From Tenrec ecaudatus (lineage: Eukaryota; Chordata; Mammalia; Afrosoricida; Tenrecidae), in NCBI RefSeq assembly GCF_050624435.1, contig NC_134541.1, forward strand, positions 6,958,983 to 7,022,982: 64,000 nucleotides of DNA, in the 5' to 3' direction. How positions within the stretch are numbered: the first letter of the stretch is position 1; every line of letters starts with the position of its first letter. Both the position numbers and the translations under genes were made by a program. Below, piece by piece: positions 1 to 11,359 of this stretch. The notes under the pieces were generated by a model, which searched no databases, was not told the origin of the DNA, and saw only the letters and a program-made list of their open reading frames with translations.

Positions 1-328
1 CCATGTTTTATTATGGTGTGCCTACACTGTGGCAAAGGATGGATGGGGCTTTTTAAACAATGGCAGTTTAGATCTCCACGGTGGAAATTGCTTATTGCTG
101 TAATGATATGGGGTCGGCATGAAAGTCATGCTTATTTTTCAGTTTCTACAGCTGCAGTGCTGAGAAACCTGGCCGACCCGCGGATACATTAATGGGAAGG
201 AAAGTGCTTGGTTATAGTGACCTCGCTCAATTATGTAAACCTCTTTTGAGTTATACACACCCGAATCACACCATGATCTGTCACAAAAGCAATTCCGAAA
301 TGATCTTTGGGTTCACAATTCAGTTAGG
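1..328. other. unassigned sequence
   Basis: No coding exon, RNA gene or repeat that I recognise; the only open frames are short and chance-like. Confidence 0.4.
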
Positions 329-478
329 TCCTCTTGGTGGTGTAGTGGGTTATGCATTGGGCTGCAAACCACAAAGCCAGTGGTTCAAAACCCGCCAGCT
401 TCTCTGAGGGAGAAAGACGAGGCTTTCTGCTCCCGAATGACTTACAGCTTCTGAAACCCAGAGAGGCAGTTCTACTCC
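329..478 (+). repeat. AfroSINE copy
   Basis: Shows the tRNA-derived head (GGTGGTGTAGTGG..), the B-box-like stretch near 'GGTTCAAAAC', and the body 'GGGAGAAAGACGAGGCTTTCTGCTCC'-type block. The 3' end is lost into the adjoining SINE fragment of opposite sense at 487-535. Confidence 0.85.
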
Positions 479-486
479 AGCTTCCT

Positions 487-535
487 TGTTGTTCTTAGGT
501 GCCATCGAGTGAGTTCTGACCCACAGCGACCCTAC
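487..535 (-). repeat. AfroSINE/RTE 3'-end fragment
   Basis: A short block carrying the reverse complement of the conserved tail (plus-strand GTGAGTTCTGACCCACAGCG). This tail is shared between AfroSINE and the RTE LINE here, so the fragment cannot be assigned to one or the other. Confidence 0.6.
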
Positions 536-575
536 ATTGAAGAATGTTGTTGTGAGCCAAGAATCGGAAGTCAGT

Positions 576-800
576 GGAGCTGTGGTGGTGCAGTGGTTAT
601 GCGTTGGGCTGCAAACTGCAAGGCGAGCAGTTCAAAACCACCAGCTGCCTCCCCGCCTCCCCGGGAGAAAGACGGGGCTTTCTACTCCAGTAAAGAGTTA
701 CAGTCTTGGAAACCCACAGGGGCAGTTCTGCTATGTCCTATAGAGTTGCTATGGGTCCAGATGGACTCACCGGCAGGGAGTTTGGTTGTAGTTGTAGTTA
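576..800 (+). repeat. AfroSINE copy, near full length
   Basis: Head, body and 3' tail are all present, ending in GGTTGTAGTTGTAGTT-like sequence. A C-rich expansion follows the B-box region. A weaker head fragment of another copy follows at about 815-880. Confidence 0.88.
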
Positions 801-1084
801 TGAACCGAGTTACGATTTGGTGGTTAAGTGTCAGGTCAGCAATTTGCATCCACCAGCCGTGCCTCAGGAGAAAGCGAAGGGTCCCTGTCCCCGCCTCCCC
901 GCCTCCACAGAGCTCTAAAGTCTGGGCATTCTAAAGCAGCAGTTCTCCCCAGCTGGAGGGCAACGAGCAGATAGAAGGCTCTGTGCTGAGATGCCTGGAC
1001 CCAGGTTTCTATTCGAGGGTTTCCAGCAGCATCGTCTCCCAACTCTTCCAGCTTGACTCACAGCTTCACTACAGGGCAGATTAG

Positions 1085-1228
1085 GACTGCCCCTGTGGGT
1101 TTCTGAGGCGGTAACTCAGGAATAGAAAACCTCCACTTGCTCCTGCAGAGCATCTCGTGGTTTTGAATGGCTGGCCTTGTGGTTAGCAGCCCAACAGGCA
1201 ACCCACTGTGCCACCACTGGGCCCCGTA
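1085..1228 (-). repeat. AfroSINE copy, 3' truncated
   Basis: Reads as the reverse complement of the SINE body and head, ending at plus-strand 'CCACCACTGGGCCCC'. Confidence 0.8.
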
Positions 1229-1393
1229 AGTGATGCCCCCCGCCTTGCTCGCCCGTGTGACTCACTGGTGAACTGCTCTCTTTTTCTCACTGGCTTTAGA
1301 TTGGTATGCTCTTCTTTTGCCACCCTGCTAAACCGGGGTGCCTCCTTCTCTGGGTTCATGTCTTCGCTTATGAATTTGATTTTGGTAATCATC

Positions 1394-1967
1394 TGTGGTA
1401 GTTACATCATCTGGTGTCAACTCGAGACTACTAAGAGTAAAGGAGTGGAGTTTAGCCTGCCAATCAGGTCGCAGCTTGATGACTTCATTTGGAAGCACAA
1501 TGGAGATAGATAAATAGCTCACTGGAGGTGAGATACACTCACTCCCTGTGAGACATTACTGTTCACAAGCTACATGGAGCTACGCTGATAGAGCCAGAGT
1601 CCTGGAGCTGGAGTAGCCACGTGGAGACCCACCCCATCTCTGAGATGCTTCCACCATAACTGGATCCACAAGACTTTCTATCCACTGGCCTGTGATCTTC
1701 CTGCAGTTGGTGTCATTGCATGGCTGTGTGAGTCTAAAGAGGAATTTATGGACTAATATTGACATATGGTATAATATTGGACTGATGGACTTGATCTGGA
1801 ATTTATGGACTAGTTTCAACATATGGGATAATATCGGACTTATGAACTTGATCTGGACTGCGCTGGGATGTTTTCTTAATGTACAATTGCTCTGTGATAC
1901 AGAGTTCTCTCTTACATGCATAGGAGTGTCTATGAATTGGTTTCTCTAGCCTACCTGGACTAACACA
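1394..1967 (+). mobile_element. solo LTR, MaLR-like (family A)
   Basis: Begins TGTGGTAGTTACATCAT and ends GGACTAACACA. The beginning resembles the MLT1/MaLR start (TGTGGTAGTTA..GTCAACTTGA) and the end resembles MaLR ends (..ACTAATACA). Flanks are TCATC on the left and CCATC on the right, a 5-bp target duplication with one mismatch. No internal retroviral sequence. The relation to MaLR is by eye. Confidence 0.8.
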
Positions 1968-2189
1968 CCATCCCTCCACTCTCTGAACAAGCCCCTGAAG
2001 GGGGCCATACCCACAGCATGGTGGAGCATGTGATCTAGAGCTAGACCACACAGAACAGCACCATCTCTTGGCCTTAGAGATTGGTACAGGGGTAGGAATG
2101 TGACTCAGTCAGACCCAGTGAGCTGCCAGGAGACTCAGGCTGGGAATCCTGGGAAAGAGACTCAGATAGGAAGCTAGAAATTTGAACTG

Positions 2190-3407
2190 TTTTTAAAAAG
2201 CACTGAAGTTGTCAAGGATTTTGTGTGAGTCTGGGTATTTTAGAGAAGCAAGTCGACAGAAACTCATGTATAAGAGGGAGTTTCATATAAAGTTCAAGTG
2301 CACATCAGGAAAACATCCCAACCCAGTGCTGCGCAAGCTCACAAGTCCAACATTAACCCATATGTCTGACACCAATCCACAAAGTCCTCTCCATCTCATA
2401 AAACACATGCAATGATGCCAACTGCAGGAGGAAAGCCAAATCCGTGAACATGTAAGCATCTCAGCATTGGCAGTGGTTTCCACATGGTTTCTCCAGCACC
2501 CAGGGCTGCATCAAGGTAGGTCCATGTGACTTCTCCTTAGGGATGTCTTGCAGGAAGTCAGCCTTTCTGGCTGAAGCAAGGAATTGGCTATGGCAGCTGC
2601 AACCTGGTCCGATTATCACAGAGCAAGAGACCCGAGAAGTGGAAAGGCGAGGCTCACTGAGCCATTTAGCTCTCTGCCCTTCAATTAACCCCACATGTGT
2701 TTATTGACCAGGTTGGCACAATAAACTTTAACTACCTCAAATTTCATTTTAGTTGGATCCACCGTCAAAGTTAATGGAAGCAGCTATTGAGAAATCAAAG
2801 GGTGCATTGCATTGGCAAAATGTACTGCACAAGGCCACCCTTCAAGTGTTAAAAAACAAAGACGTCACCTTGAGGACTAAGTGCACCTGACCTAAGCCCT
2901 GGTATTTCCCATCGCCTCCTGTGCACGTGACAACCGGACAGTCAGTCAGGAGGCCGAGGAAGAGTATTTGCCTTTCAGCGATGGCCTTGGTGAAGAATAC
3001 GCACAGTCCCCTGACCGGCCAGAAGAGCAACACCTCCGTCTTGGAGGGCACAGGCAGAATGCTCCTTAGAAGCTCGGGTGGAGAGCTGTCGTCTCTGGTA
3101 CTTGGGACATGTGATCAGGAGCGACCAGCCCCCGGAGAAGGACAGCATGCTTGGTGCAGTAGAGGGTACAAAGAAGAGGATGTCTCTCAGGGACATGGAT
3201 TGACACAGCAGCTGCTGCAGTGGGCTCAGGCAGAACTACAATGGTGAGTGCTCCAGTTGGGAAGGTCGGTCCACAAGGAACTGAGGGTACTGGGAACGGA
3301 ACCGGGCCCACGCAGTCTTTCTTTGCTTTATGAAGGAAAGTGGGAGCCTGTGATCATGAAGATGACGTGATACAGGGGCCACGACAATGAGCTCCAACAA
3401 CAACAAC
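2190..3407 (+). mobile_element. RTE-class LINE fragment split by an LTR
   Basis: Reads GTTGTCAAGGATTT, then an LTR at 2222-2739, then continues TTTCATTTTAGTTGGATCC and on through the 3' end of an RTE (BovB-like) reverse-transcriptase region. The three later copies in this window show the same order of blocks. The coding frame is broken many times. It ends in the (CAA)n tail near 3400. A further degraded copy of the 3' end is at about 3450-3502. Confidence 0.75.
2222..2739 (-). mobile_element. solo LTR, MaLR-like (family B), nested in RTE
   Basis: Plus strand starts TGTGTGAGTCTGGG and ends AACTACCTCA, i.e. minus-strand TGAGGTAGTT..CACACA. Flanked by GATTT on the left and AATTT on the right. 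Removing it and one copy of the flank restores the RTE order, so it inserted after the RTE. Confidence 0.8.
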
Positions 3408-3597
3408 TGTGAGGAGGGTGGGGGACCTGGGGCTGTTTTGTTAGGTTGTACTTAGGCTCGTTGTGTATCGGCACTCACTGGATGGCACCCAACAATCACC
3501 ACTGGTGACGTTTGCTTAGACATCCGATTACAAAGTGGAGCAGAGCCCCACAACACAGGGGAGTATGGCTCAGCCCAGTGTGCTCCACCTTCCTCTG

Positions 3598-3766
3598 GCC
3601 GTGACCCTTTCACACAGTTCTTCCTGTTGTGGTGACCCCCAACCATAACATTATTTTCATTGCTACTTCATCTCTGTCATTTTGCTCCTGGGATGAATCA
3701 GGCGACCCCTGTGAAAGGGTCGTTCTACCCCCAAAGGGGTCGCAACCCACAGGTTGAGAACCACTG
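3598..3766 (-). mobile_element. SPIN-like hAT transposon, one end truncated
   Basis: Retains the right terminal repeat (..AGGTTGAGAACCACTG) and the internal block 'CCCCCAAAGGGGTCG', but the other terminal repeat is missing. Not coding. Confidence 0.85.
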
Positions 3767-3769
3767 GTA

Positions 3770-4740
3770 GCCAAATGGACACCTCCCAGGTTCCATACCC
3801 CTTATTTGCATAGTCCCACCAGGCATTGTGTGGGAGTCTCAGATGATGGCTTGAAGGGCTATATTAAGTAATTTACGACACCACAGGCATATATGCAAAT
3901 ACGACTCTCTGGGCACCCACTGGGTTTTTCTATTATCCCAACAACATGGCGGCACAGGTTTTGGCACACCCTTGAACGCAGGGGAAGGACCATTCTCCTT
4001 AAGGACAGCCTCCATGTGACAGAACGCAGGAAGGACCTCACGTTGCTGGGTCAGGACATGCTTGTGCTGATGGATATGAATGTGAAGTTTCAAGCCTGGA
4101 CACAACAAACCAAATGACCTGCTCAGTTTCTGCTGCTTCCCTTCCACCCCTATCCACCACCCCCAGCCCACCCCCTCAACTCCCCGGATCATTGCTTAGG
4201 GTGAATCACTCCCACTCTTGAGCCTCGGTCCCTTAGGTAATTATTACATAATATTTGTAAAACCTTCCTGAAATTGTGACTCATGGTCATGCTTCTGTTG
4301 AGAATTTTGTTACAGCTGAGCATTTCAGTGTGGGAAGATGCCTGAGCGATGAGAGTCTTTCAGAGAACTCAATTAAGGAAGACAGGATGGCCAAGGCAAA
4401 TGGCTGCTGCAGACACCCTGAGTCACCGAAGCCCCAGGGGCAGAGAAGCTAACTATAGTGAAAAAATCTCTCCCCTACTTTCTCTTTTTGGTAATTAAAC
4501 AGCAATAACACATGCGTGCTGTCAACATATTGCTGTCAGCTGCTCAGGAGTTCACCCGGGGCTCCTGCGATGCCATGAATGGGGGAAGACATGTCAGCTG
4601 TTCCTACCGTGGCAAGCCTCCCTCCAAAGAAGCCCAGAACGCTGCTACGCTGGGCTAGTAGGGTGAAGATGGAAAGGGCTGTTTCCTGGGGCCAGGAGAT
4701 CTCGACCACTCTGAACAAGGGCAATAATAGATGTCCACTG
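3770..4740. other. unassigned sequence
   Basis: About 970 bases with no repeat or exon I can name. Short open frames on both strands overlap each other and lack any protein-like motif. Confidence 0.4.
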
Positions 4741-4885
4741 TGGCCTAGGGGGGCAGGTATTGAGCTATCAACTGCAAGGACACCGGTTCAACCCCACCAA
4801 TGACTGAGGGAGAAAGATGAGGCAGTTTGCTTAAAGATTGACAGCTGTGGAACCAAAGGGAATCGTTCTGCCCTGCCCTGTAGAG
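4741..4885 (+). repeat. AfroSINE copy, diverged
   Basis: Head and body recognisable ('CACCGGTTCAACCCCACCAA', GGGAGAAAGATGAGGC); 3' end lost. Confidence 0.75.
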
Positions 4886-4975
4886 CGGGAGTTGTGTTCT
4901 TACCATTCCACTAGAGGACGTTCCACTTTTATTAGCACTGTGTAGCATTTATGACCCCCTTTTATTGTCTCCCCG

Positions 4976-5160
4976 AGGAGCCCTGGGCTGGTAACCATAA
5001 GGGCAATAGTTTGAAACCACCAGCCACCCCTCTGGAAAAAGATGGAGCTTTCTATTTCTATAAAGAGTTACAGTCTTGGAGACGCCCAGGAGCAGGTCTA
5101 CCCTGTCCTATAGGGTCACAATGAGTTGGCTTCAACTTGATGGTGGTGAATTGGGTGGTT
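4976..5160 (+). repeat. AfroSINE copy
   Basis: Starts GGAGCCCTGGGCTGG and runs to a tail with GGTCACAATGAGTTGG; a short T-rich tract follows. Confidence 0.85.
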
Positions 5161-5429
5161 TAAAAAATTTTTTTTATTGTCCCATCTCCTAGCTGCTCCC
5201 TGTACATGCTCTTTGGCTGCAGGCACGGCTGCTGGATGAGTATTTAATCCTAGGAGAGAGAAATTCAGGTGTTCTCCTCCCAAGACTTGAGCCGGGGCTT
5301 GCTTAGATGCGATCTGGCCTAGTAGACTGGAGCTTCATTCGGGGGAAACTAAGCTGCTGCTGCTCTTTGCTGTTCTGCCCAGCCTGGGTGTTTGTGAGTA
5401 AACAATGCTCAAGGGCCGTGCCATCAGCA

Positions 5430-6690
5430 GTGCCCGGTCCGCGCTGAAGACAAACTGGGAGCAGACGTAAGTGTGGTGAAGCAAGCTGATGGTGCCCGGA
5501 TATCAAAACATATAGCATCTGGGGTCTTAAGGGCCTGAAGATAAACAAGCGGCCATCTAGCTGAGAAGCAACAAAGCCCACATGGAAGAAGCACACCAGC
5601 CTGTGTGATCACGAGGTGTCAATGGGATCAGGCACCAGGCATCTAAGACCCAGAACAAAATCATGCCCAGGTGAATGGGGATGGTGGGGTTTGGGGGAGT
5701 GGAGCATGGACTGGAGACCCAATGCCCATCTGCAGACAATTGGACATCCCCCTACAGCGGGGTCAGAGGGAAGAAATGAGCCAGTTAGGGTGCAGTATAG
5801 CACCAAAGAAACACACAACTTTCCTCTAGCTCTTTGGTGCTTCCTTCACCCCACTGTCATGACCTCAATTCTACCTTACAAATTGGATTAGACCAGAGCA
5901 TGCACACTGCTACAGACAAGAGCCTGGAAATAGGGAATCCAGGATAGATAAAGTCCTCAGGGCCAACAATGAGAGTAGAGATACCAGGAGGATTTGGGGA
6001 GGGTGGGGGGAGAAAGGGGGAATCGATCACAAGGATCAACCTATAAAAGAGAAAAGTGGGTGAGGGGCAATGGAGGATGAAGTATGACATGAAAATAATA
6101 ATCTATAACTTATCAAGGGTTTGTGAGGGAGGGGTGTGTTGAAGGCCATTAAGACTCAGCCTTGAAATGACTGAGAATTCTCATGACCTATGCGTCAGTG
6201 TTGCTGATTTCTTCTGCGACTTAACGTTTTGAACAGACTGTCAAGAACAAGAAAGTATGCAAGGTCTGGGAAAATAGGTTGTTTAATTTTCTCAAGGATG
6301 CCTGGCTTGGCAGAAGATAGAGTTGCTATGTGTATCAAATGTGCTTGCTTAACAATGAGATAATTAACCCCGGGTTGTTTCTGCATGGATATAAGGAGTG
6401 TGCAGAAAAAACGCGGGGCTTCAGTATTCACTGTTGCCCTCCCAAAAATTTCTGTCTCTTTTCCCCCTTAATCCTCACTCCCCCTTTCAGGACTGTTCGA
6501 CTCATCAGCTGGCTCTGACAGGGGTGGGGGAGAGTGGGTGAAGAAATGGGGAGCTTATATCAGGGACTCAAGTAGGAAGAGAATGCTTTGAAAATGATGA
6601 TGGCAGCATATGTGGAAATGTGCTTGACACACTGCATGAATGTATGGAGTGTGATAAGAGATGTAAGAGCCCCCCAATAAAATCATTTAA
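5430..6690 (+). mobile_element. LINE 3' region, L1-like, split by a solo LTR
   Basis: Contains the same ordered blocks as the copies at 7255, 21380 and 51040: GCATCTGGGGTCTTAAGGGCC, the 'TTACAAATTGGATTAGACC' block, a G-rich tract, and a terminal CCCCCAATAAAATCATTT with poly(A). The G-rich 3' UTR and AATAAA/poly(A) end suggest L1; the family name is uncertain. Interrupted at 6137-6521. Confidence 0.75.
6137..6521 (+). mobile_element. solo LTR with 6-bp target duplication (class II-type)
   Basis: 385 bp, starts TGTTGAAGGCC and ends GGCTCTGACA, flanked on both sides by GGGGTG (6131-6136 and 6522-6527). A TATA-like GGATATAAGG lies at about 6389. Six-bp duplications are typical of class II (beta/ERVK) retroviruses. 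No internal genes remain, so it is a product of LTR-LTR recombination. Confidence 0.88.
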
Positions 6691-6759
6691 TAATAATTAT
6701 AAAAGAAGTGCCTGGTCCATACACTGAGACTCATAATATGTGACTCTGATTCAGGTCCT

Positions 6760-6905
6760 GAGCTTCATCCACCAGGTAAATGTTACCAGTCATGTAGCCT
6801 TTGCCTTGCTAGATAGCATCCCACCGAATAGATGTCCACAGTTCATCTGTGTGCTGATGGATAGGGCATTTGGGTTGTTTCCACTCTTTGGCTCTCGTGA
6901 GCCAT
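6760..6905 (-). mobile_element. ancient L1M 3' UTR fragment
   Basis: Plus strand carries 'GGGCATTTGGGTTGTTTCCACT', a hallmark block of the reverse complement of old mammalian L1 3' UTRs. Confidence 0.6.
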
Positions 6906-7254
6906 GGTGCCGGAACCGTCACATGCACAACTTACTTACTTTCTAGAACAGCCTCATTCGTTAGCAGTTAAGGGATGTGTGTGTGTGAGTTAGGGAAGGG
7001 GGAAGGGGAGTTTCACACCAGAGATGACCTTTGAGGAAACAGCCCACTCCTCTTGGCTTTACACTATTGTTTTAGAAAAGACATCACGCTGGTAGAGCAG
7101 AGGGTCCGAGAAAAAGGAAGGTCATGCATGAGCTGGATCCATACAGTGGCTGCCACAGTGGCTGAGGCCGGCTCAGACCCCGGCGCGTTTCCTTCTGCTG
7201 TGCACAGGGCCTCTATGAGCCGGAGCCAATTCACCAGCACCTGATAACAGTGGC

Positions 7255-7735
7255 ATTAAAAGAATTCATTTTATTGGGGGTTCATACAACTTTTATCACA
7301 ATCTATTCATCCATCCATTGTGTCAAGCACATTTGTACATTTGTTGCCATCATCATTCTCAAAACATTTGCTTTCTACTTGAGCCCTTGGTATCAGCTCC
7401 TTGTTTTTGCCCCCTCCTCCCTGCTCCATCTTGTGAACCCTTGATAATTTATTATTTTGTCATGTCTTACACTGTCTGACGTCTACCTTCACCCATTTTT
7501 CTGTTGTCCATATATGTAGATCTTTGTGATTTGTTCCCCCTTTCCACCCCACCTTCCCTCTACCCTCCCCATAATACCACTCTTGGCACTGGACCTGAAG
7601 GGATCATCTGTCCTGGATTCTCTGTGTTTCCAGTTCCCATCTGTACCAGTGCACATCCTCTGGTCTAGCCAGATTTGTAAGGTAGAATCGGGATCATGAT
7701 AGTGTGGAGGCGGGGGTGGGGGGTGGGGGAGGAAG
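7255..7735 (-). mobile_element. LINE 3' end, L1-like
   Basis: Plus strand begins TTCATTTTATTGGGGGTTCA, the reverse complement of the LINE terminus, and runs through the GATAATTTATTATTTTGTCA and 'TTTGTAAGGTAGAATCGGG' blocks before breaking in a G-rich tract. Confidence 0.78.
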
Positions 7736-8086
7736 CACACAGGGGAAACAGCTCCACGTGGGCGCCCAGTACCAGTCCTGCCCTGGGAGCTGGATGGATT
7801 CAAAATGCCCACCTTTAGATTCGACTAGCCACCCGGGGACTGCAGGAACATCTTAGAGGACACGGACTCCCCCCAACCCCCTTTGGCCTATAAAAATGAG
7901 TGGCATATGCCGATGCAAGCTTGAGAAGAGTCATGCTGAAGTGGCCGGAGCAGGGCAGTCGAGGAAAAGGGATGCAGACACTGGTGTCAGGTACCTGCCT
8001 TCTTTTCATTGGGGAACCTAGTTCTCTCCGCTCCATCTCTCAGTCCGTGAGGCTTGGGGGTGGATGATACCCACTCTCCAGCTCCG

Positions 8087-8255
8087 ACCAAATCGAACCG
8101 AACCAAATCAAACCAGACCAAACCCAAACCTCCAGAAACTCACTGCCATCGAGCCTGTTCTGACTCATCTTGACTAAGACAAAGTGGAACCACACCCACA
8201 GGGTGTCCAGAGCTATTAATCCTTATGGAAGCAGACCACCACGTCGTTCTCCTAT
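8087..8255 (-). repeat. AfroSINE copy with (AAACC)n-rich tail
   Basis: Tail reads as C/A-rich AACCAAATCAAACCAGACC on the plus strand, then AAACTCACTGCCATCGAGCC, the conserved 3' block. The head is missing. Confidence 0.78.
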
Positions 8256-8332
8256 GGGGCAGCTGTGGATGGGAACTGCTAGGTCCCTCTCTGTGCCTAG
8301 CGCCCCCTACAGGAGATTGGAAGCCCATAGAG

Positions 8333-8524
8333 CAGTGGTTCTCAACCTTCCTCACACCGCGACCCTTTAATACAGTTTCTCAGGTTGTGGTGACCCCCAA
8401 CCATAACACTATTTTCGTTGCTACTTCATAACTATAATTTTGCTATTGTTATGAATTGGGTGACCCCTGTGAAAGGATTGTTTGACCCCCAAAGGGGTTG
8501 CGACCTACAGGTTGAGAATTGCTG
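8333..8524 (-). mobile_element. SPIN-like hAT MITE, 192 bp
   Basis: Both terminal inverted repeats are present (CAGTGGTTCTCAACC and GGTTGAGAATTGCTG). Internal sequence is deleted relative to the 485-bp copies. Left flank CCATAGAG fits the CTAGAG-like target preference; the right flank CTTAAAGG matches it poorly. Confidence 0.92.
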
Positions 8525-8529
8525 CTTAA

Positions 8530-8905
8530 AGGCTAAATGGCATGCACCAATTCAGGCCCTGAGCCAGGTGGGCTTAATTCAGCCGATGGAGTCAACCAGT
8601 ACCATCAACCATGCTTCCCAGCCGCAACCCACCAAAAGCTGGAACCTGGAGACCACCACCCTCTTTTGCCAGCTGCTCATCCGCCTTCTGCTTGGCCGTG
8701 TCCCACAGTCTGTCTGTCTCTCTCCTCTGGCCTCAGGTCGCCACGTGTGGGGGTGCCGTCCCATGTTCAGTTAACTGTAAAGCCTGAAACTTCTTGTACC
8801 CTATATAAAAACTCATTTGGATCACAATCCAGACTTCGGCGTGAATTCTTTCTCATGTGAAGGCAAGAACTGAGGTATTTCCCACCTGAGAGACCTCACG
8901 AAACC
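8530..8905 (+). mobile_element. ERV1-type LTR fragment
   Basis: Has a TATA box (CCTATATAAAAACTC near 8800) followed by GGATCACAATCCAGACTTCG and the GGCGTGAATTCTTTCTC block expected of a retroviral R/U5. Shares CAGTACCATCAACCATGC and TCCCAGC with the LTR at 42770-43370. The left edge is obscured by the adjoining SPIN. Confidence 0.6.
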
Positions 8906-9373
8906 ACAGACCTTTTGTTCCATGGCCTAGTGCTTACCCACTGCACCACCAGGTTCCTGCTCCCAGCTCCAGGGTACGGGGCTGTACCCAGGCCCGAGTG
9001 GACACTCCGCCACCAGGATGGGCTTGGAGATGGGTCTGTGTTCATAGCTGGTGGTTTGTTTTCCATCCTTTTTGGAGGCGGGTGGAGGATCATGGGTAGG
9101 GGGGCTGTTGGCCAAGAGAAGCTAGTTTCTACTGGAGTTGCGAGGCGGTAGAAATCGGTGCTACTAGGTCCACTGTGGGGAAGGAACCTGGCTACTGAGA
9201 GAAATCAAAGGGAAGGGAGAGCACTCTCATGCTGTCCCTGGAGTTTCTACATTTAGCCAGACCCAAATATAGCTGCTCCATCCCTGTTCTCTGACCTAAG
9301 CCAGCTGAGGAGAGTTGGACTTTCATTGCTACCAATTGAAAATCTTCACTCAGCGTGGATCTGTAGAGAGAGG

Positions 9374-9374
<1 letters not shown>
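8906..9374. other. unassigned sequence
   Basis: Non-repetitive as far as I can see, apart from the GA tract that follows; no gene evidence. Sequence from 9433 to 9723 is likewise unassigned. Confidence 0.4.

Positions 9375-9432
<58 letters not shown>
9375..9432. repeat. (GA)n microsatellite
   Basis: About 29 uninterrupted AG units. It generates artificial Arg-Glu and Ser-Leu repeat frames on the two strands. Confidence 0.97.
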
Positions 9433-9434
<2 letters not shown>

Positions 9435-9723
9435 TTTCATCCCTAGTGTGTGGGGCAAATTCTGGCCTGCTGTTTCTGACCGAGCTCCGGAGGGACACAC
9501 AAAGCCACTAGCTTGCCTTGGCTCTGGGTCTTTGCTTCCCACTCCAGAGGAAGTGACAGAGCTTGGGAGGGACGTCTCAGACACTCCAAAGTGTCTTTCC
9601 CCCCTGCTTGGCCTGCTTACCCGCTGGTATGGACTGAACTGTGTCTCCCCTTCCTCCTGCCCCCAAACATGTGTTGCAAATCCTCACCTCATCTCCTAAA
9701 CTGCGAGAAAACAAATGTCTGCT

Positions 9724-9914
9724 GGTTAAAACTCAACTCATCGCCATCAAAAGTCAATGCTGACTCATGTCTGACTTCCGTGGGTTTCTGAGACAGTAAC
9801 TGGAGATAGAAGTTAGAAAGTCCAGCCTTTCTTTCCAGGAGCACCTGGTGGTTTCAAACTGCTGACCATGCAGACCAGAGCCCAGTGTATAACCACTACA
9901 CCACCAGGGCTCCA
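9724..9914 (-). repeat. AfroSINE copy
   Basis: Reverse complement of tail, body and head, ending at plus-strand CCACCAGGGCTCC. Forms an inverted pair with the copy starting at 9916. Confidence 0.85.
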
Positions 9915-9915
9915 T

Positions 9916-10065
9916 GGAGTATAGCGGTTACCTGTTGGGCTGTGATCCCCGTGGTTGGCCATTCAAAACCACCAGAAGCGCCTCAGGAGAATGACCGGGC
10001 TTTCAACTCCCGTCCACAGTTACAGGCTTAGAAACGCACGAGGGAGGGTCGCCGTGAGTCAGCCC
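9916..10065 (+). repeat. AfroSINE copy, abutting an inverted copy
   Basis: Head (GGAGTATAGCGGTTA) through tail (GGGTCGCCGTGAGTC). Head-to-head with 9724-9914 with essentially no spacer, so transcripts could fold back. Confidence 0.82.
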
Positions 10066-10240
10066 TGAGTCCCTGAGGCAGCGAGCCTGAGTTTGCCAAA
10101 GCTACCACGTGTGGTCTTTCTGTTACAGTAGCACTGGATAACGAAGACGTCCACTCAGGGACAAGCCATTCACGTGACAGATGGGGAAACTGAGGCACAA
10201 GAGGGCCCTGGAGATCCAGTGAATGGACTTGAACTGCCTG

Positions 10241-10675
10241 CACTGTAGTAGTGAAGGATTACGCCAATTAGACACTCATTGTTAGGGGTGGAGTCAAGCC
10301 AGTCAATCAAGTGGTAACTTGGTGATGCCTCTTTGGGGGTGTGGCCTTTAGAAGAATGAAGGGCCCTGAGAACTGCTCTCTCCGACCCCTCTGCCTTCCT
10401 GCCTGCTGGTACTCTGTCTGCCTTGAGAGGCCCACATGGGAACTGTCAGCCAGGTTTCTAGTGCCCTTGGATCCACGTGACTCTGCACCCACCAGTCTGT
10501 GATCTTCCTGCTTCGGCATTCTGCATCTGTGAGTCGGAAGAGGGACTTGGGGACTCGCATCAGACTTGGGGACTTGCCTTCTCTTGATATAAGATGGCGT
10601 TTTGATATAGCACTCTTTCTGATACAGATATGAGTGTCGCTGACTTTGCTTCTCTAGTCAACTCAGCCTAACGCA
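10241..10675 (+). mobile_element. solo LTR, MaLR-like (family A relative)
   Basis: Contains GGGGTGGAGTCAAGCC, 'TCAATCAAGTGGTAACTTGG' and an end TTCTCTAGTCAACTCAGCCTAACGCA, parallel to family A. GCCTG occurs at 10236-10240 and 10676-10680, a likely 5-bp target duplication. It spans a stretch otherwise full of short open frames. Confidence 0.68.
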
Positions 10676-11359
10676 GCCTGTGTTCCTTTCCCTGCAAACT
10701 TGGACTTCTTTCAGGGCAGCCTGGGAAGTGCTCAGTTGAGGATGGTCCCTTTGCCTGCCACTGAACTGTGAGCTCTGGCGGAGGGTGGGGGTCTCGGCTG
10801 CCCTGTTCACGGCTGTATCCGGGGGCCTGGGCCAGGAAGGAATTGGAAGCTGAGACTAGAGAAAACAGGCAGGCTGGGGAAGAGGGGTGGGATTGTCTGC
10901 GCTGTGGGATGTTGAAAGCTCAATGCCTTTCAGAAGCAATTGCCAAGTTGCCTATGAATTGTTCAAAACTCATAGTAAGCCACTGACAGGGTTACTTGAA
11001 GTTGATCAAGTAAATGACTGACAGAGCAGAGTAACATTTCAACTCTGGCTACTCAAGCGAAAAACAAACCAGACTTACAGCCATCAAATCTATTGAGACT
11101 CCCAGCATGTTCAGAGACCAGAGTCGCCCAGTGGCTCCAGGGCTGGGCGGCAAGCGGAGTTTTTGTGTAGGACATGGTGTGTTTGTGTTGGTGGTGAAGG
11201 GAATTCCGGCACCGCATGATCCAGGTGATGGATGCTGCTGAATCGCACACTTGAAAAGTGTTGACTTGACAATTTTTTGGTTTATTTTTCCATCCTATCC
11301 ATTGAAAGTGCTATTTGAAGGAGCGTCTTACCATGCTTTAGTTCCATTTCCCAGGAGTG
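10676..11359. other. unassigned sequence
   Basis: No recognisable repeat or exon; moderately GC-rich, turning AT-rich after 11240. Confidence 0.4.

Noticed and set aside
9192..9584. 130-codon frame with long Ser-Leu run
   Set aside because: Produced by the (GA)n microsatellite; no other protein-like features.
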